This document shows positions 17,825-26,053 of a stretch of DNA of 64,000 bases, piece by piece. The notes under the pieces are model-generated. The model was not told the DNA's origin. It did no database searches and saw only the letters and a list, made by a program, of their open reading frames with translations. A program made the translations under genes and the position numbers. Source of the stretch: Actinopolyspora erythraea (GTDB lineage Bacteria; Actinomycetota; Actinomycetes; Mycobacteriales; Pseudonocardiaceae); the NCBI RefSeq assembly GCF_002263515.1, contig NZ_CP022752.1:310001-374000 (forward strand), written 5' to 3'. Each line of letters opens with the position of its first letter. Within the stretch, counting starts at the first letter, position 1.

Positions 17825-19078
17825 ATGGCAAGCGAGACCGTGGTTCCGGACGCAGGAGCCGTCGCGGCCGACGGTGACCGGGAGTCCGGGGGGATCTGGG
17901 CCGAGATCGTCGGTCAGCCCGAAGCGGTGCGCACGTTGCGCACGGCGGCCCAAGCCGCCCGGGACCGCCTGGCGGGGCGGCGCGCCGCCACTGGGGCCAT
18001 GACCCACGCCTGGTTGTTCACCGGGCCGCCCGGGTCGGGGCGTTCGGCGGTGGCCCGCTCGTTCGCCGGGGCGTTGCAGTGCACCGACCCGGAGACGGTC
18101 GGCTGCGGCCGGTGCGGTGCCTGCGAGACGGCGTTGGCGGGCACCCACGCCGATGTCACCATAGTGGCGCCCGAAGGGCTGTCGATCTCGGTGGCCGAGA
18201 TGCGCTCCCTGGTGCAGGCCGCCGCCAGACGGCCCAACACCGGCCAGTGGCGGGTGGTGCTGATCGAGGACGCCGACCGGCTCACCGAGGGCGCCGCCAA
18301 CGCGCTGCTCAAGGCGGTCGAGGAGCCGCCGGAGCGCACCGTCTTCCTGCTGTGCGCGCCTTCCGACCATCCGGCCGACGTGTCGGTGACCATCCGGTCC
18401 CGTTGCCGCGCTGTGCAGTTGCGCACCCCTCTCGCGGGGGCGATCGCCGAGGTGCTGCGCGACCGGGACGGTGTCGAGTACTCCATGGCCGAGTGGGCGG
18501 CCTCGGTGTGCGGCGGGCACGTCGGACGGGCGCGGCGGTTGGCCACCGATCCGCAGGCCAGGGAACGCCGCGAGGCGGTGCTGCGCATCCCGCTCGGGCT
18601 GCGTGGCCTCGCCGAGGTGTTCGAGGAGGCGGGCCAGCTGGTGCGTGCCGCGGAGGCCGAGGCGGGCGAGGTCAACGAGTCGCGGGACGAGGCGGAGAAG
18701 GAAGAGCTGCGCACCGCCATGGGGGCCGGGGGAACCGGAAAGGGGACCTCTTCGGCGACCAAGGGGGCCAACGCGGCGCTGAAGGAGCTGGAGAAGAAGC
18801 AGAAGGCCCGAACCACCAGGTCACAGCGGGACGCGCTGGACCTGGCGCTGGTGGATCTGGCCGGGTTCTACCGGGACGTGCTGGCGCTCCGGTTCGGCGC
18901 CGAGGTGCCGCTGAACCACCCCGACTTCGCGAACCAGGCGCGCAGGGCGGCCGAGGAGTGGACTCCCGAGACCGCCCTGCGCCGGTTGGAAGCGGTGCTT
19001 GGCTGCCGGACCGCCCTGGACCGCAACGTCAAACCGATCATCGCGGTGGAGGCGCTGGCCGCCGAGCTGTACCGGTGA
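17825..19078 (+). CDS. holB: DNA polymerase III delta-prime subunit (417 aa)
   Basis: Clamp-loader AAA+ subunit. The P-loop is GPPGSGRSA near residue 66, with Arg in place of the usual Lys, as is normal for the non-hydrolysing delta-prime. The zinc module is CGRCGACETAL, preceded by ALQCTDPETVG (four Cys in all) near 87-101. LIEDADRLTEGAANALLKAVEEPP is the SRC-adjacent region, and IRSRCRAVQLRTP holds the SRC motif. Start: ATG 17825 is directly preceded by an in-frame GTG 17822; GAGG at 17813 fits the ATG better. In many actinobacteria a thymidylate kinase gene separates topA and holB; here it does not. Confidence 0.92.
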   Translation: MASETVVPDAGAVAADGDRESGGIWAEIVGQPEAVRTLRTAAQAARDRLAGRRAATGAMTHAWLFTGPPGSGRSAVARSFAGALQCTDPETVGCGRCGACETALAGTHADVTIVAPEGLSISVAEMRSLVQAAARRPNTGQWRVVLIEDADRLTEGAANALLKAVEEPPERTVFLLCAPSDHPADVSVTIRSRCRAVQLRTPLAGAIAEVLRDRDGVEYSMAEWAASVCGGHVGRARRLATDPQARERREAVLRIPLGLRGLAEVFEEAGQLVRAAEAEAGEVNESRDEAEKEELRTAMGAGGTGKGTSSATKGANAALKELEKKQKARTTRSQRDALDLALVDLAGFYRDVLALRFGAEVPLNHPDFANQARRAAEEWTPETALRRLEAVLGCRTALDRNVKPIIAVEALAAELYR

Positions 19079-19106
19079 CCGGTCGTCCCCGTTCGCGCGG
19101 TGGTTT

Positions 19107-20657
19107 TCACCCCCGACGGCGCGGTAGTGCCGCCACCAGGACCGCGCCCAGCAACAGCAGGGCGGTTCCGGTCCAGAACAGCGGTACCGCGTGGTAGGCC
19201 CCGGAGGTCTTGGCCAGCGGCGGGGAACCACCTTCCGCCGCGGGCGGGTTGCTCGTCGTCGGCTGCGTCGAGGTCGAGCAGTCGACGCCGCCCTCGGGCG
19301 CGTTCGCCCTGGCGAACTGCTCGCCGAACGAGACCTGTGCCAGGGCGCTGGAGAATCCGAGGAGGTCGTTCGGCAGGATCTTCAGGTCCAGCAGCCGGGC
19401 CCCGGCTCGTACGGCCGTGCCCTCCTTGTGCTTGGTGAGTTCGCCGAGGCTGAGCCGCAGCACTCCGATGTCGAGCACGTTGGGCTCGTCCGAGTGCCCC
19501 ACCAGCGGGACGTCGGAGTCGAGGCCCGAGGTGGGCAGCGGGATGCCGATCGGGAGTTCGAACTCGGGGTTGGCGGCGTCCAGGGTGAACAGCTCCTCGC
19601 CGCCGCGGCTGATGCGCAGCACCGGCGCGCTGTAGTCCACCGTGGATGTTTTCGGGTCGCCGGTCGCCGTCGCGGTCAGCGTGGGCTGGCTGACGACATC
19701 GATGCGCAGTTCCTGCGATGTTCCGGAGAACAGCCGGATGCTGGCCACGTCGAACCGCGAGGTGGCGCGAACCGCCTTGTTCGACTGCCCCGCCACGTCC
19801 GTCAGCCGCACGTTGGAGCGGGCGTGCATGAGGTCGGGGATCCGCAGCACCGAGCCGGACGCGTCGGAACCGTTCACCCCGCCGAGCAACCCGCCGAGCT
19901 GTTCGAGCGGCCCCGCCAGCTGGTTCAGCCCGTCGCGCACCGAATCGGTCCGGTCGGCGGCGAGCTCGCTCGCTCCACTGGACACCTTCTCGGCGAGTTC
20001 GTCCTCCCTGTTCTTCAGGGAGGGCAGCACGTTCAGCGCCGAGATGCTGGCCAGTGAGGTCTCGGCGTCGGCGATCGGCTCCACGCAGGGGCCGAGCTCC
20101 TCGTCCCACCTGGCGTGCACGTTGCCCTCCAGCAGGCCGAGGTCGAGCAGCGCGTCCAGCGGTGAGGAGGGCGGTTCGAGCCCACGGGATCTCGGCTCGG
20201 CGTGATCGGGCACCGCGGTCTGCGCCAGCGAACCGGGCAGGGCCGGTGCGTCGCCTCCCACCGCGAACCCGAACGGAGCGGACTCGGCGACCGCGTGTTC
20301 CTGGGCCAGGTAGACCTTCGAGTTCGCCTTGGCTGTCGCCAGGCCCATCCCGGTCTCCAGCAGCGCCTGCCTGGGTAGCTTCTCGTCGAACTCGGGAGCG
20401 TCCAGGATCGACTCCCCCGGTACCGCGTTCGGCAGCACCCGCAGCAGTCCGATGCCGGTGCCCGCCTCGGCCACCACCGGTCCGGGCACCGGTTTCTCCG
20501 GTTCGCTCCTGCCGGGGGGTTGTCCCGGGAGCTCGGGAGTGGGGGTCGGGGTGCTCGGTGGGGTGCTCTGCGCGGTCGCGGCGGGAAGGCTCAGACACGC
20601 GACGGCCAGCGAGACGACGGAGCAGATCGCGATCCGGTGGACAGAGGGTATGCGCAT
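19107..20657 (-). CDS. Exported, C-terminally membrane-anchored protein of unknown function (516 aa)
   Basis: An N-terminal signal peptide (about residues 1-29, ending ATAQS) is followed by a Pro/Thr-rich linker, a large extracytoplasmic region, and a final hydrophobic helix (LFWTGTALLLLGAVLVAAL) with the basic tail PRRRG. That C-terminus resembles cell-wall sorting signals, but no LPxTG motif is visible, so it is probably simply membrane-anchored. The middle contains repeated strand-like segments and a Cys pair (GPCVEP and VDCSTS). ATG 20657 has GGAAGG upstream. It is convergent with holB and divergent from tRNA-Thr. I do not recognise a domain; the role may be cell-envelope related. Confidence 0.72.
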   Translation of the reverse strand: MRIPSVHRIAICSVVSLAVACLSLPAATAQSTPPSTPTPTPELPGQPPGRSEPEKPVPGPVVAEAGTGIGLLRVLPNAVPGESILDAPEFDEKLPRQALLETGMGLATAKANSKVYLAQEHAVAESAPFGFAVGGDAPALPGSLAQTAVPDHAEPRSRGLEPPSSPLDALLDLGLLEGNVHARWDEELGPCVEPIADAETSLASISALNVLPSLKNREDELAEKVSSGASELAADRTDSVRDGLNQLAGPLEQLGGLLGGVNGSDASGSVLRIPDLMHARSNVRLTDVAGQSNKAVRATSRFDVASIRLFSGTSQELRIDVVSQPTLTATATGDPKTSTVDYSAPVLRISRGGEELFTLDAANPEFELPIGIPLPTSGLDSDVPLVGHSDEPNVLDIGVLRLSLGELTKHKEGTAVRAGARLLDLKILPNDLLGFSSALAQVSFGEQFARANAPEGGVDCSTSTQPTTSNPPAAEGGSPPLAKTSGAYHAVPLFWTGTALLLLGAVLVAALPRRRG

Positions 20658-20717
20658 CCAACACCTTCCGGTATTCCCGTGATCAGTATCACTCCGTCCT
20701 CCAACGAGCCGGGGGCC

Positions 20718-20747
20718 TGCAAGTGACGTTCACGTACCCGCTACACT
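20718..20747 (+). promoter_or_regulatory. Candidate tRNA-Thr promoter
   Basis: TACACT at 20742-20747 is a good -10, placed 13 nt before the tRNA. The -35 is weak: CTGCAA at 20718 with an 18-nt spacer. Position rather than sequence is the main support. Confidence 0.4.
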
Positions 20748-20760
20748 TGTACGCGGTTTC

Positions 20761-20837
20761 GCCGCCTTAGCTCAGTCGGTCAGAGCGACGCACTCGTAAT
20801 GCGTAGGTCAGGGGTTCGACTCCCCTAGGCGGCTCCA
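20761..20837 (+). tRNA. tRNA-Thr (anticodon CGT), CCA encoded
   Basis: Complete cloverleaf. The acceptor GCCGCCT pairs with AGGCGGC, the D-arm contains AGCTCAGTCGG, and the anticodon stem CGCA...TGCG presents the loop CTCGTAA with anticodon CGT, which reads ACG threonine codons. The T-arm GGGGTTCGACTCCCC follows, then the discriminator T and an encoded CCA end. Confidence 0.96.
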
Positions 20838-20843
20838 CCGGTG

Positions 20844-20878
20844 ACCGGCCGTTTTCCGCGATGCGGGAGACGGCCGGT
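20844..20878 (+). terminator. Hairpin terminator after tRNA-Thr
   Basis: Perfect 9-bp arms ACCGGCCGT (20844-20852) and ACGGCCGGT (20870-20878) enclose a loop with a smaller internal CCGC/GCGG pairing; TCTCGTT follows. It lies seven bases after the CCA end. Confidence 0.7.
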
Positions 20879-21054
20879 TCTCGTTGGTCCCAGTTCCGGT
20901 TCCGGTCGGTGCGGACCCGGGGACGCTCGGGCGGACCGCTGGGCCGCCCCGGACGTGGCGGGACAGCCAGGGCGCACCGACGCGGGAAACCGACAACGGC
21001 TGGCGGGGCTCCGCGCTCGCGCGGGATGTCGGGGTTACCCGATAGCTTCCGCCC

Positions 21055-21450
21055 ATGACCGAGCAACATCAGAGCCGCGTCGTCGAGGTCTCGTTCGAGG
21101 TCCTGGAGTGGGACGAGTCCGTATACGAGGAACCGACGGAGGGGCCCAGGATGTCCCGCGTCTCGATCCGCAAGCGCTATCGGGGCGCGCTCGACGGGAC
21201 GGGCACCGGCGTAGTGCTCACGGCGGGAGGAACCACCGGTGGTGGCTACGTGGTCTCCGAACGCTTCGAGGGCGCACTCGACGGCCACCACGGCACTTTC
21301 GTGCTGCAGCACGGCGGGCTCGCGGACGGGAGCGAGCGGCGCACCTACGGCACCGTAGTCCCCACCTCGGGGACCGGGCAGCTCACCGGTATAGCGAGCC
21401 GTTCCGTCGAGTTCGAGCACGGCCTGCTCAGGCTGGAGTACGTGCTCTGA
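21055..21450 (+). CDS. DUF3224 domain-containing protein (131 aa)
   Basis: Small beta-barrel protein of the DUF3224 family. Characteristic blocks are FEVLEWDESVYEE near the N-terminus, KRYRGALDGTGTGVVL, YVVSERFEGALDGHHGTFVLQHGG, and VVPTSGTGQLTGI. The family is widespread in actinobacteria with no established biochemical activity; the fold resembles avidin/allene-oxide-cyclase-type barrels, which is inference. No signal peptide. It lies alone downstream of tRNA-Thr and before a NUDIX gene, on the same strand with a 167-nt gap. Confidence 0.85.
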   Translation: MTEQHQSRVVEVSFEVLEWDESVYEEPTEGPRMSRVSIRKRYRGALDGTGTGVVLTAGGTTGGGYVVSERFEGALDGHHGTFVLQHGGLADGSERRTYGTVVPTSGTGQLTGIASRSVEFEHGLLRLEYVL

Positions 21451-21617
21451 CCGGGCTCTTCCGCGCGGCGCGGGACTCGTCGCGGTGCCGGAGTGGGCGG
21501 AACACCACGTGGCTCGTCCGCGCGAGCCGGGAGACCTCGATGAGCGGCACCGTCGGGATCGGCCCTCCCGGGGTGTCGCCACGGGTACTCGGGCGGCGCG
21601 GAACTAGTGTTCTGCGC

Positions 21618-22082
21618 ATGGTGGACGTGTGGGCAGCGCCCCTTGCGGGGATGGCGGCCGGTGCGTTGTTCGTCGCTGCCGGCGGGGAGGTGCTGCTCGT
21701 CCGCAAGACCTACGGCAACCGGTGGGACATCCCCGGCGGATACGTCGAGCCCGGGGAGTCACCCGCGCGGGCCTGCGCCAGGGAGTTGTCCGAGGAGCTG
21801 GGACTCCGGCGGTATCCGCGTCGGGTACTGGCCGTGGACTGGGCCCCCACCGAGAGCGAGCCCGACAAACTGCTCTGGATCTTCGACTGCGGGGAGCTGG
21901 CCGAGGACGAGCACCGCATCCGGCTCGACTTCGACGAGCTGGACCACTGGGAGTGGGTGCCGGTGCCCCGGCTCGACGACTACCTGGTTCCGAGGTTGGC
22001 CCGCCGCCTGCGCGGGGCCCGCGAGGGCCTGGAGCGGGGCGTGACCGTCTACCTCGAACACGGCGAACCCGGGTTCGAGTAG
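21618..22082 (+). CDS. NUDIX hydrolase (154 aa)
   Basis: The complete NUDIX box GX5EX7REXXEEXGX is present as GYVEPGESPARACARELSEELG (about residues 44-65), which binds the catalytic metal. Substrates of this family are nucleoside diphosphates linked to another moiety; this member's substrate cannot be told. The segment WDIPGGYVEPGE and a C-terminal DELDHWEWVPVPRLDDYL are typical of ADP-ribose/CTP-type family members. ATG 21618 gives a compact protein; no strong ribosome-binding site is visible, and a start a few codons later is possible. Confidence 0.85.
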   Translation: MVDVWAAPLAGMAAGALFVAAGGEVLLVRKTYGNRWDIPGGYVEPGESPARACARELSEELGLRRYPRRVLAVDWAPTESEPDKLLWIFDCGELAEDEHRIRLDFDELDHWEWVPVPRLDDYLVPRLARRLRGAREGLERGVTVYLEHGEPGFE

Positions 22083-22162
22083 CCGTCGCACACCGGTACG
22101 AACCCGCCGCGGAGCGCGTCTCCATCGTTCGGTCCTGCGGTGTCTCCACCGGAACCGTGGCG

Positions 22163-22193
22163 TTGACTTCGAGCGCGCTCGAAGAGCTAGGTT
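22163..22193 (+). promoter_or_regulatory. MerR/SoxR-type promoter with palindrome in an over-long spacer
   Basis: The -35 TTGACT (22163-22168) and -10 TAGGTT (22188-22193) are separated by 19 bp. A perfect 18-nt palindrome, CTTCGAGCG/CGCTCGAAG (22167-22184), fills the spacer. Over-long spacers with a centred palindrome are the hallmark of promoters activated by MerR-family regulators through DNA distortion. The site lies 29 bp before the PPOX gene. No MerR gene is nearby. Confidence 0.65.
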
Positions 22194-22221
22194 CACCACG
22201 TCACCGAACGGGAGTGAGCTG

Positions 22222-22638
22222 ATGGGCTTCGTCGAGGTCGAACGCGAGTACCTGCGGGGGCGGTTGCTGGGCAGGCTCGCCACAGTGGGAGATGACGGCA
22301 CGCCGCAGGTCAGGCCGCTCGGTTTCCGGCTCAACGAGGACGGGACCATCGACCTGGGCGGTCCCAGGGTCGCTTCCACCAAGCGGTACCGGAACGTGTT
22401 GAGCAGACCCCGCGTCGGTTTCGTGGTGGACGACATCACACCCGACGAGCCGGGCAGCGTCAGGCCGGGGATGGGGCGTGGTGTGGAGATCCGGGGGGTG
22501 GCGCGGACGCTGCGGGTGGCTGACCCGCCGGGCGAGCCCCCGTTGGCGGGTCCGGACATCATTCGCCTCTACCTCGAGCGGATCATCAGCTGGCACATCG
22601 ATCCGGAGAATCCCGGCGGTTACGCCAGGAACGTGTGA
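22222..22638 (+). CDS. PPOX-class F420-dependent oxidoreductase, MSMEG_5819/OxyR-like (138 aa)
   Basis: Split-barrel flavin/deazaflavin-binding protein. It begins VEREYLRGRLLGRLATVGDDGTPQVRPLGF, the conserved N-terminal strand-helix of the family, and includes TKRYRNVLSRPRVGFVVDD and the C-terminal RIISWHIDPENPG. This pattern matches the F420-dependent MSMEG_5819/OxyR subfamily rather than FMN-dependent PNPOx, by family knowledge. GGGAG lies before ATG 22222. The promoter immediately upstream has a MerR-type operator, so expression is probably inducible by an effector or redox stress, which is inference. Confidence 0.85.
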   Translation: MGFVEVEREYLRGRLLGRLATVGDDGTPQVRPLGFRLNEDGTIDLGGPRVASTKRYRNVLSRPRVGFVVDDITPDEPGSVRPGMGRGVEIRGVARTLRVADPPGEPPLAGPDIIRLYLERIISWHIDPENPGGYARNV

Positions 22639-22701
22639 GCGGCGAGCAGCGCGGTATCGCACGGTCGGCACCGCGGCCCACGGGTTACCGGAGGCGACGA
22701 T

Positions 22702-23382
22702 ATGCGGATCTCGGCGGTCGAACACCACGTGAGTGATCTCGTGGCCGCGGTGGCCTTCTACCGTGATCTTCTGGAGCTGTCGGTCTCGTACGGCGGCGGT
22801 TCCGCCCGCGTCACGCTCGGTTCGAGCCAGTTGTGGCTGACCGAGGGCCCCGCGACGGCGGTGGCACACCACCTGACCTTCGACGTTCCCACGGAGAGCT
22901 TCGACGCCGCGGTCGCGTGGTTGGCGGAGCGTGTTCCGCTGTTGCGTTCCGCCCGCACGGGGGAACACGAGATCGAGGGGCCCGCCGGGTGGAACTCGCG
23001 TTCGGTCTACTTCACCGGCCCCGACGGCGAGGTGTTGGAGTTGATCGCCCGGAGGCGGGTGCGACACCGCCCGGCGCCCGGGAGCTTCGGGCCCGAGCAC
23101 TTCGCCTCCATCAGCGAGCTCGGCATCGCGGTGGACGACGTACCCGCGACCGTTGCCGAGCTGGAGTGCCGTTTCGGCATCACCTCCTTCGGGCCGAGTT
23201 CTGCACGGTTCGACCCGGTGGGTGACGAAACTGGGCTGCTGATCCTGGTTCGGTCCGGACGGGCGTTGGCACCGGACTGGACGCGGCACGGCGGGCCGCT
23301 GCCATTGGCGGTGTGGTTGGACGGCATCGGTGTGTCCGGCTCGCTTCGGCTGGGCGAGAACCGCACGGCGACGAGTCGCTGA
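22702..23382 (+). CDS. VOC (glyoxalase/dioxygenase-fold) protein (226 aa)
   Basis: Two vicinal-oxygen-chelate modules. The first starts ISAVEHHVSDLVAAVAFYRDLLEL and ends VYFTGPDGEVLELIARR, a textbook VOC half. The second begins ISELGIAVDDVPATVAELECRFGI and is more diverged. Metal ligands are probably the His of EHH and the Glu of VLELI. Enzymatic substrate unknown. ATG 22702 follows the PPOX gene by 63 nt on the same strand, so it may share the MerR-type promoter and form a two-gene detoxification unit; that is inference. A 0.9 kb AT-richer stretch follows. Confidence 0.82.
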   Translation: MRISAVEHHVSDLVAAVAFYRDLLELSVSYGGGSARVTLGSSQLWLTEGPATAVAHHLTFDVPTESFDAAVAWLAERVPLLRSARTGEHEIEGPAGWNSRSVYFTGPDGEVLELIARRRVRHRPAPGSFGPEHFASISELGIAVDDVPATVAELECRFGITSFGPSSARFDPVGDETGLLILVRSGRALAPDWTRHGGPLPLAVWLDGIGVSGSLRLGENRTATSR

Positions 23383-24291
23383 GACGCTGCACGGTTCGAC
23401 GTTCCTTCCGGCGGCCGTGAGTGGGCGGGGCTCGGCCACGCCGCTACCTTTCGGCCTCCCGTTCCCGTGTGGCTCCGTGGGACGGCAGGGACGAGAAATG
23501 TGAAAGTATTGCGTTTCCCGGTTCCTCATGGAAAGTGAATTTTTTTCTCTGTTGAGGCGGACCGTATGCCGGACCGCGCAGTGGAACCCTGGAATGAACG
23601 ACGGCTTCCGAAACATTTCCGCCGTCGTTGTTGTCGAAATGCTCGTCCGGATGGGCGAGGGTTGGTGTTTCGGGGGTGCTTGGTGGTGTTTTCACTGTAC
23701 AGGTAGTATGACGCCCTTCAGTGTGACGGTTCGGCTGGTCGCGCTCTCCGAGGGTCAAGAACGGTGGTGGAATTGTCGCTTCCCTTTCCGGGGGTTTTCG
23801 TGAATTTCTTGCTCGCTGGATTCGTTCGAACGGTGAATATGTCGCCTGTTCGTGTGGTACGACGATTGCTCGAAGTCGTTTTTCGGAGAATGACGCCGTC
23901 TCCACCCTGGGGGAATCCTGACGAGCTCGGCCATGCGGGTGGAGTGAGCCCGCGGGGAGTGGTGGAGTGGGGGTGCCCGTGTCGGGTTGAGGCGCGAGGG
24001 ACGGGTGCGGATTTTATGTCCACTATGGACTTATAGTACGTTTTCCCCGTGTCCGCGCGAAGTTCGCCACGTACCGTTGGCTCCCCCCGTTCGTGACGCG
24101 CCTGATCGCGCGTCTGGTGCCTCGTGGATGATGTGACGGGTCGGTGACTGCCGGTGAACGGTGCTGACGCCGCCCTGCGGGAGAACGAATGCGTTGCGTT
24201 ATTCGACCAGTCTGGGCGTCACTCCGTCAGCCGATTGCAGTAACGCTGTTGAGCTATTTCGATCACAGTGACGCCGTGAAGGGATCGTGTG
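23383..24291. other. 0.9 kb AT-richer intergenic stretch without a convincing gene
   Basis: Base composition changes visibly (T-runs such as GAATTTTTTTC near 23537). Short frames on either strand lack good starts and recognisable domains. Dyads: GTCCA-cta-TGGAC at 24018-24030, and GACGCGC-N6-GCGCGTC at 24095-24114. A long-range repeat before the next gene is listed separately. It may be a decayed insertion or a long regulatory region. Confidence 0.4.
24215..24275. repeat. Perfect 9-bp inverted repeat in the leader of the DUF4231 gene
   Basis: GGCGTCACT (24215-24223) and AGTGACGCC (24267-24275) are exact inverse complements 43 nt apart. The right arm ends a few bases before the ribosome-binding site AAGGGA (24279-24284). 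They could pair in the mRNA or form a looped operator. Confidence 0.5.
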
Positions 24292-25125
24292 ATGAGCAGT
24301 ACCGAGGTCAGCACGGGGATTGTCGGGGGAGGTGTGCTCTCCGCCGAATCAGACCCCGATGACGTCGCCCGACGCATCGCGGACCTCTCCGAACAGGTGC
24401 ACCGGGCGCTGCTGTTACGACGCCTGCTGGCGGTTTGGGCGCTTCCCGTCAACGTGGCGCTGATCGCGTTGGCCGTGGGCTACTTCGCGGTGAAGGGGAG
24501 TCCGGGGTGGGAGCTGGTGACACTCGTTTCGGTGATTCCGGTGATCTCCGTAGTGGGGTCGGGCTTCCTGCTCTACCGGCAGTACTTCAAAGTACGCGAT
24601 ATGGCGATCGAACTGCGCGAACTGAACCAGGCCCGACGCGAGCAGTCGCTCGACGACGTCGGGTCCGGTGGGGACCTGTTGGCGGCGCACAAGCGCTACC
24701 GGGCTCACCTGCCCGACGCGATCCGTGCCTACCGCAGGCAGGCCAGGCGGTACCGGCGTGCGCACAACGGCCTGCAGGTCGTGGTCATCTCCGGTGCGAT
24801 CGTGACGTCGGTTGTCGCGGCGATCTCGGTCACCACGGCCGACGTTCGTTGGGTCGCGGTCGGGATGAGTCTTCTGGTCGCGTTGACCGCCGCGTTGTCC
24901 GGCTACGCCAAGTACCGCGAACGTGGCCTCAACCTGCAGCGGACGGCGGACGCGCTAGAACGCGAATATCATTCGGTTGAGCTGCGGGTGGGCAAGTACC
25001 GGCGGTTCGACAGCGAGCAGGCCGCCTACGCGGAGTTCGCCCACGAGGCGGAGGTGCTGTTGGACGAGCACGCCAAGCGTCAGCAGCAGGTCGGTCCGGC
25101 GATGCTGCCGGACGCGCTCGTGTAG
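24292..25125 (+). CDS. DUF4231 membrane protein, SLATT-like (277 aa)
   Basis: Two pairs of hydrophobic helices separated by a charged cytoplasmic stretch: VNVALIALAVGYFAV and LVTLVSVIPVISVVGSGFLL in the first half, VVVISGAIVTSVVAAISV and WVAVGMSLLVALTAALSG in the second. The linker between pairs is rich in Arg and Glu. A C-terminal helix with RTADALEREYHSVELRVGKY contains the conserved ERE/Y element of DUF4231. The related SLATT domains occur with nucleotide-sensing defence systems as putative pore effectors. Here there is no adjacent cyclase or sensor gene. Start: ATG 24292, with a GTG directly before it; AAGGGA is at 7-nt spacing. Confidence 0.8.
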   Translation: MSSTEVSTGIVGGGVLSAESDPDDVARRIADLSEQVHRALLLRRLLAVWALPVNVALIALAVGYFAVKGSPGWELVTLVSVIPVISVVGSGFLLYRQYFKVRDMAIELRELNQARREQSLDDVGSGGDLLAAHKRYRAHLPDAIRAYRRQARRYRRAHNGLQVVVISGAIVTSVVAAISVTTADVRWVAVGMSLLVALTAALSGYAKYRERGLNLQRTADALEREYHSVELRVGKYRRFDSEQAAYAEFAHEAEVLLDEHAKRQQQVGPAMLPDALV

Positions 25126-25586
25126 CTACCGGTTCCGAGTCGTCCCGCGGTTCGGGGCCGGTTCCGGCAGGGTGAGTCACGCGGGGAAGCCCGGGGGACT
25201 TCCTCGCGTAGCGACGCCGTTCGGAACCCGTGACGGAAACCGGCGCGTCGCTCCCGGTGCCGTCGAGCCGCTCGGAGTCTCGCGCCCGTCGTCCTCGTGC
25301 GGCCGGTGGCCGCCCGCGCCACAGCGCCCCGTCGCCTCGTGGGGCGCTACTCCGGCGCGGAGTCGCCCGGACCTGGCGGGCTGGGAGTCCGAAGCGGAGG
25401 AACTACCGCTGTGAGTTACTAGCTCGATCGTGTTGATGAATCTGGAACTTCTGGCCAGTTCGATGGTTTTTGGCTACTCAACGTGAGAAAAAGTGGTGGT
25501 CGGAATCGCTGAATCGTGTCGACGACGGTTTCCGTAGCCTTTTCCCGGCGCGCAGGACCGCTACCTGTGCAGAGAGGAGCTAGGCG
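25126..25586. other. Intergenic, 0.46 kb
   Basis: No gene is supported. The right half (25430-25560) is AT-richer and probably contains the promoter of the secreted protein gene; AGAGAGGAG before 25587 is its ribosome-binding site. A short GAACT-N7-AGTTC dyad lies near 25444-25460. Confidence 0.4.
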
Positions 25587-26021
25587 ATGAAACGCACCCT
25601 GACCACGGCGAGCGCTCTGGTGGCGGGCAGTGTGGGCGTCCTCGGCTTCGCGGGTACCGCCGCCGCTGCGGACGTTCCGGAGCTGCCCGCCGAGCTGCCG
25701 GTGGACAACAACGTGGCGAAAGCCACCTACCACACCGCGGCGACGCTGCACTCGGCCCAGCAGGCCGTCGGTGACGTCGTGCCCTCCAATGGCGAGCTCA
25801 CCGGACGCGCCGCGGACACCGCCGACGGGGATCCGCTGTCGGAGGCCGTCCAGGAGGGGCACGTCTCGGGTGAGCTGCTCAACGGGGAGCAACTGGACGG
25901 TTCCGCCTCCGAGATGCTGGGCAGCATCCCCGACAGGACGCAGCAGTCCGCCGCGCCGTCCTCGGACAGCTCGGTGAGTGGACTTCCGGTCGGCGATGTC
26001 GTGAGCGGTCTGGTTCGCTGA
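25587..26021 (+). CDS. Small secreted protein (144 aa)
   Basis: The N-terminal signal peptide MKRTLTTASALVAGSVGVLG ends in AGTAAAAD, with probable cleavage after the Ala run at about residue 28. The mature part is acidic, rich in Glu, Ser, Asp and Gly, has no cysteines, and shows no recognisable domain (DVPELPAELPVDNNVAKATY at its start). An AGAGAGGAG ribosome-binding site precedes ATG 25587. Such small acidic exported proteins are common in actinomycetes, but I can assign no role. It is convergent with ppa, separated by a long perfect terminator hairpin. Confidence 0.78.
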   Translation: MKRTLTTASALVAGSVGVLGFAGTAAAADVPELPAELPVDNNVAKATYHTAATLHSAQQAVGDVVPSNGELTGRAADTADGDPLSEAVQEGHVSGELLNGEQLDGSASEMLGSIPDRTQQSAAPSSDSSVSGLPVGDVVSGLVR

Positions 26022-26053
26022 ACGGCTCCCGTGCCGAACCGACGACCACGCGA

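Noticed and set aside
14870..18520. Very long minus-strand open frame (over 1200 codons) opposite topA and holB
   Set aside because: It is the shadow of two well-supported + strand genes in a high-GC genome. Its protein is a compositional Gly/Arg/Asp/Leu mix without recognisable domains.
23444..24036. Several 90-150 codon frames on both strands in the AT-richer stretch after the VOC gene
   Set aside because: They overlap each other, lack ribosome-binding sites and show no domain or consistent codon bias, so I left the region as intergenic.
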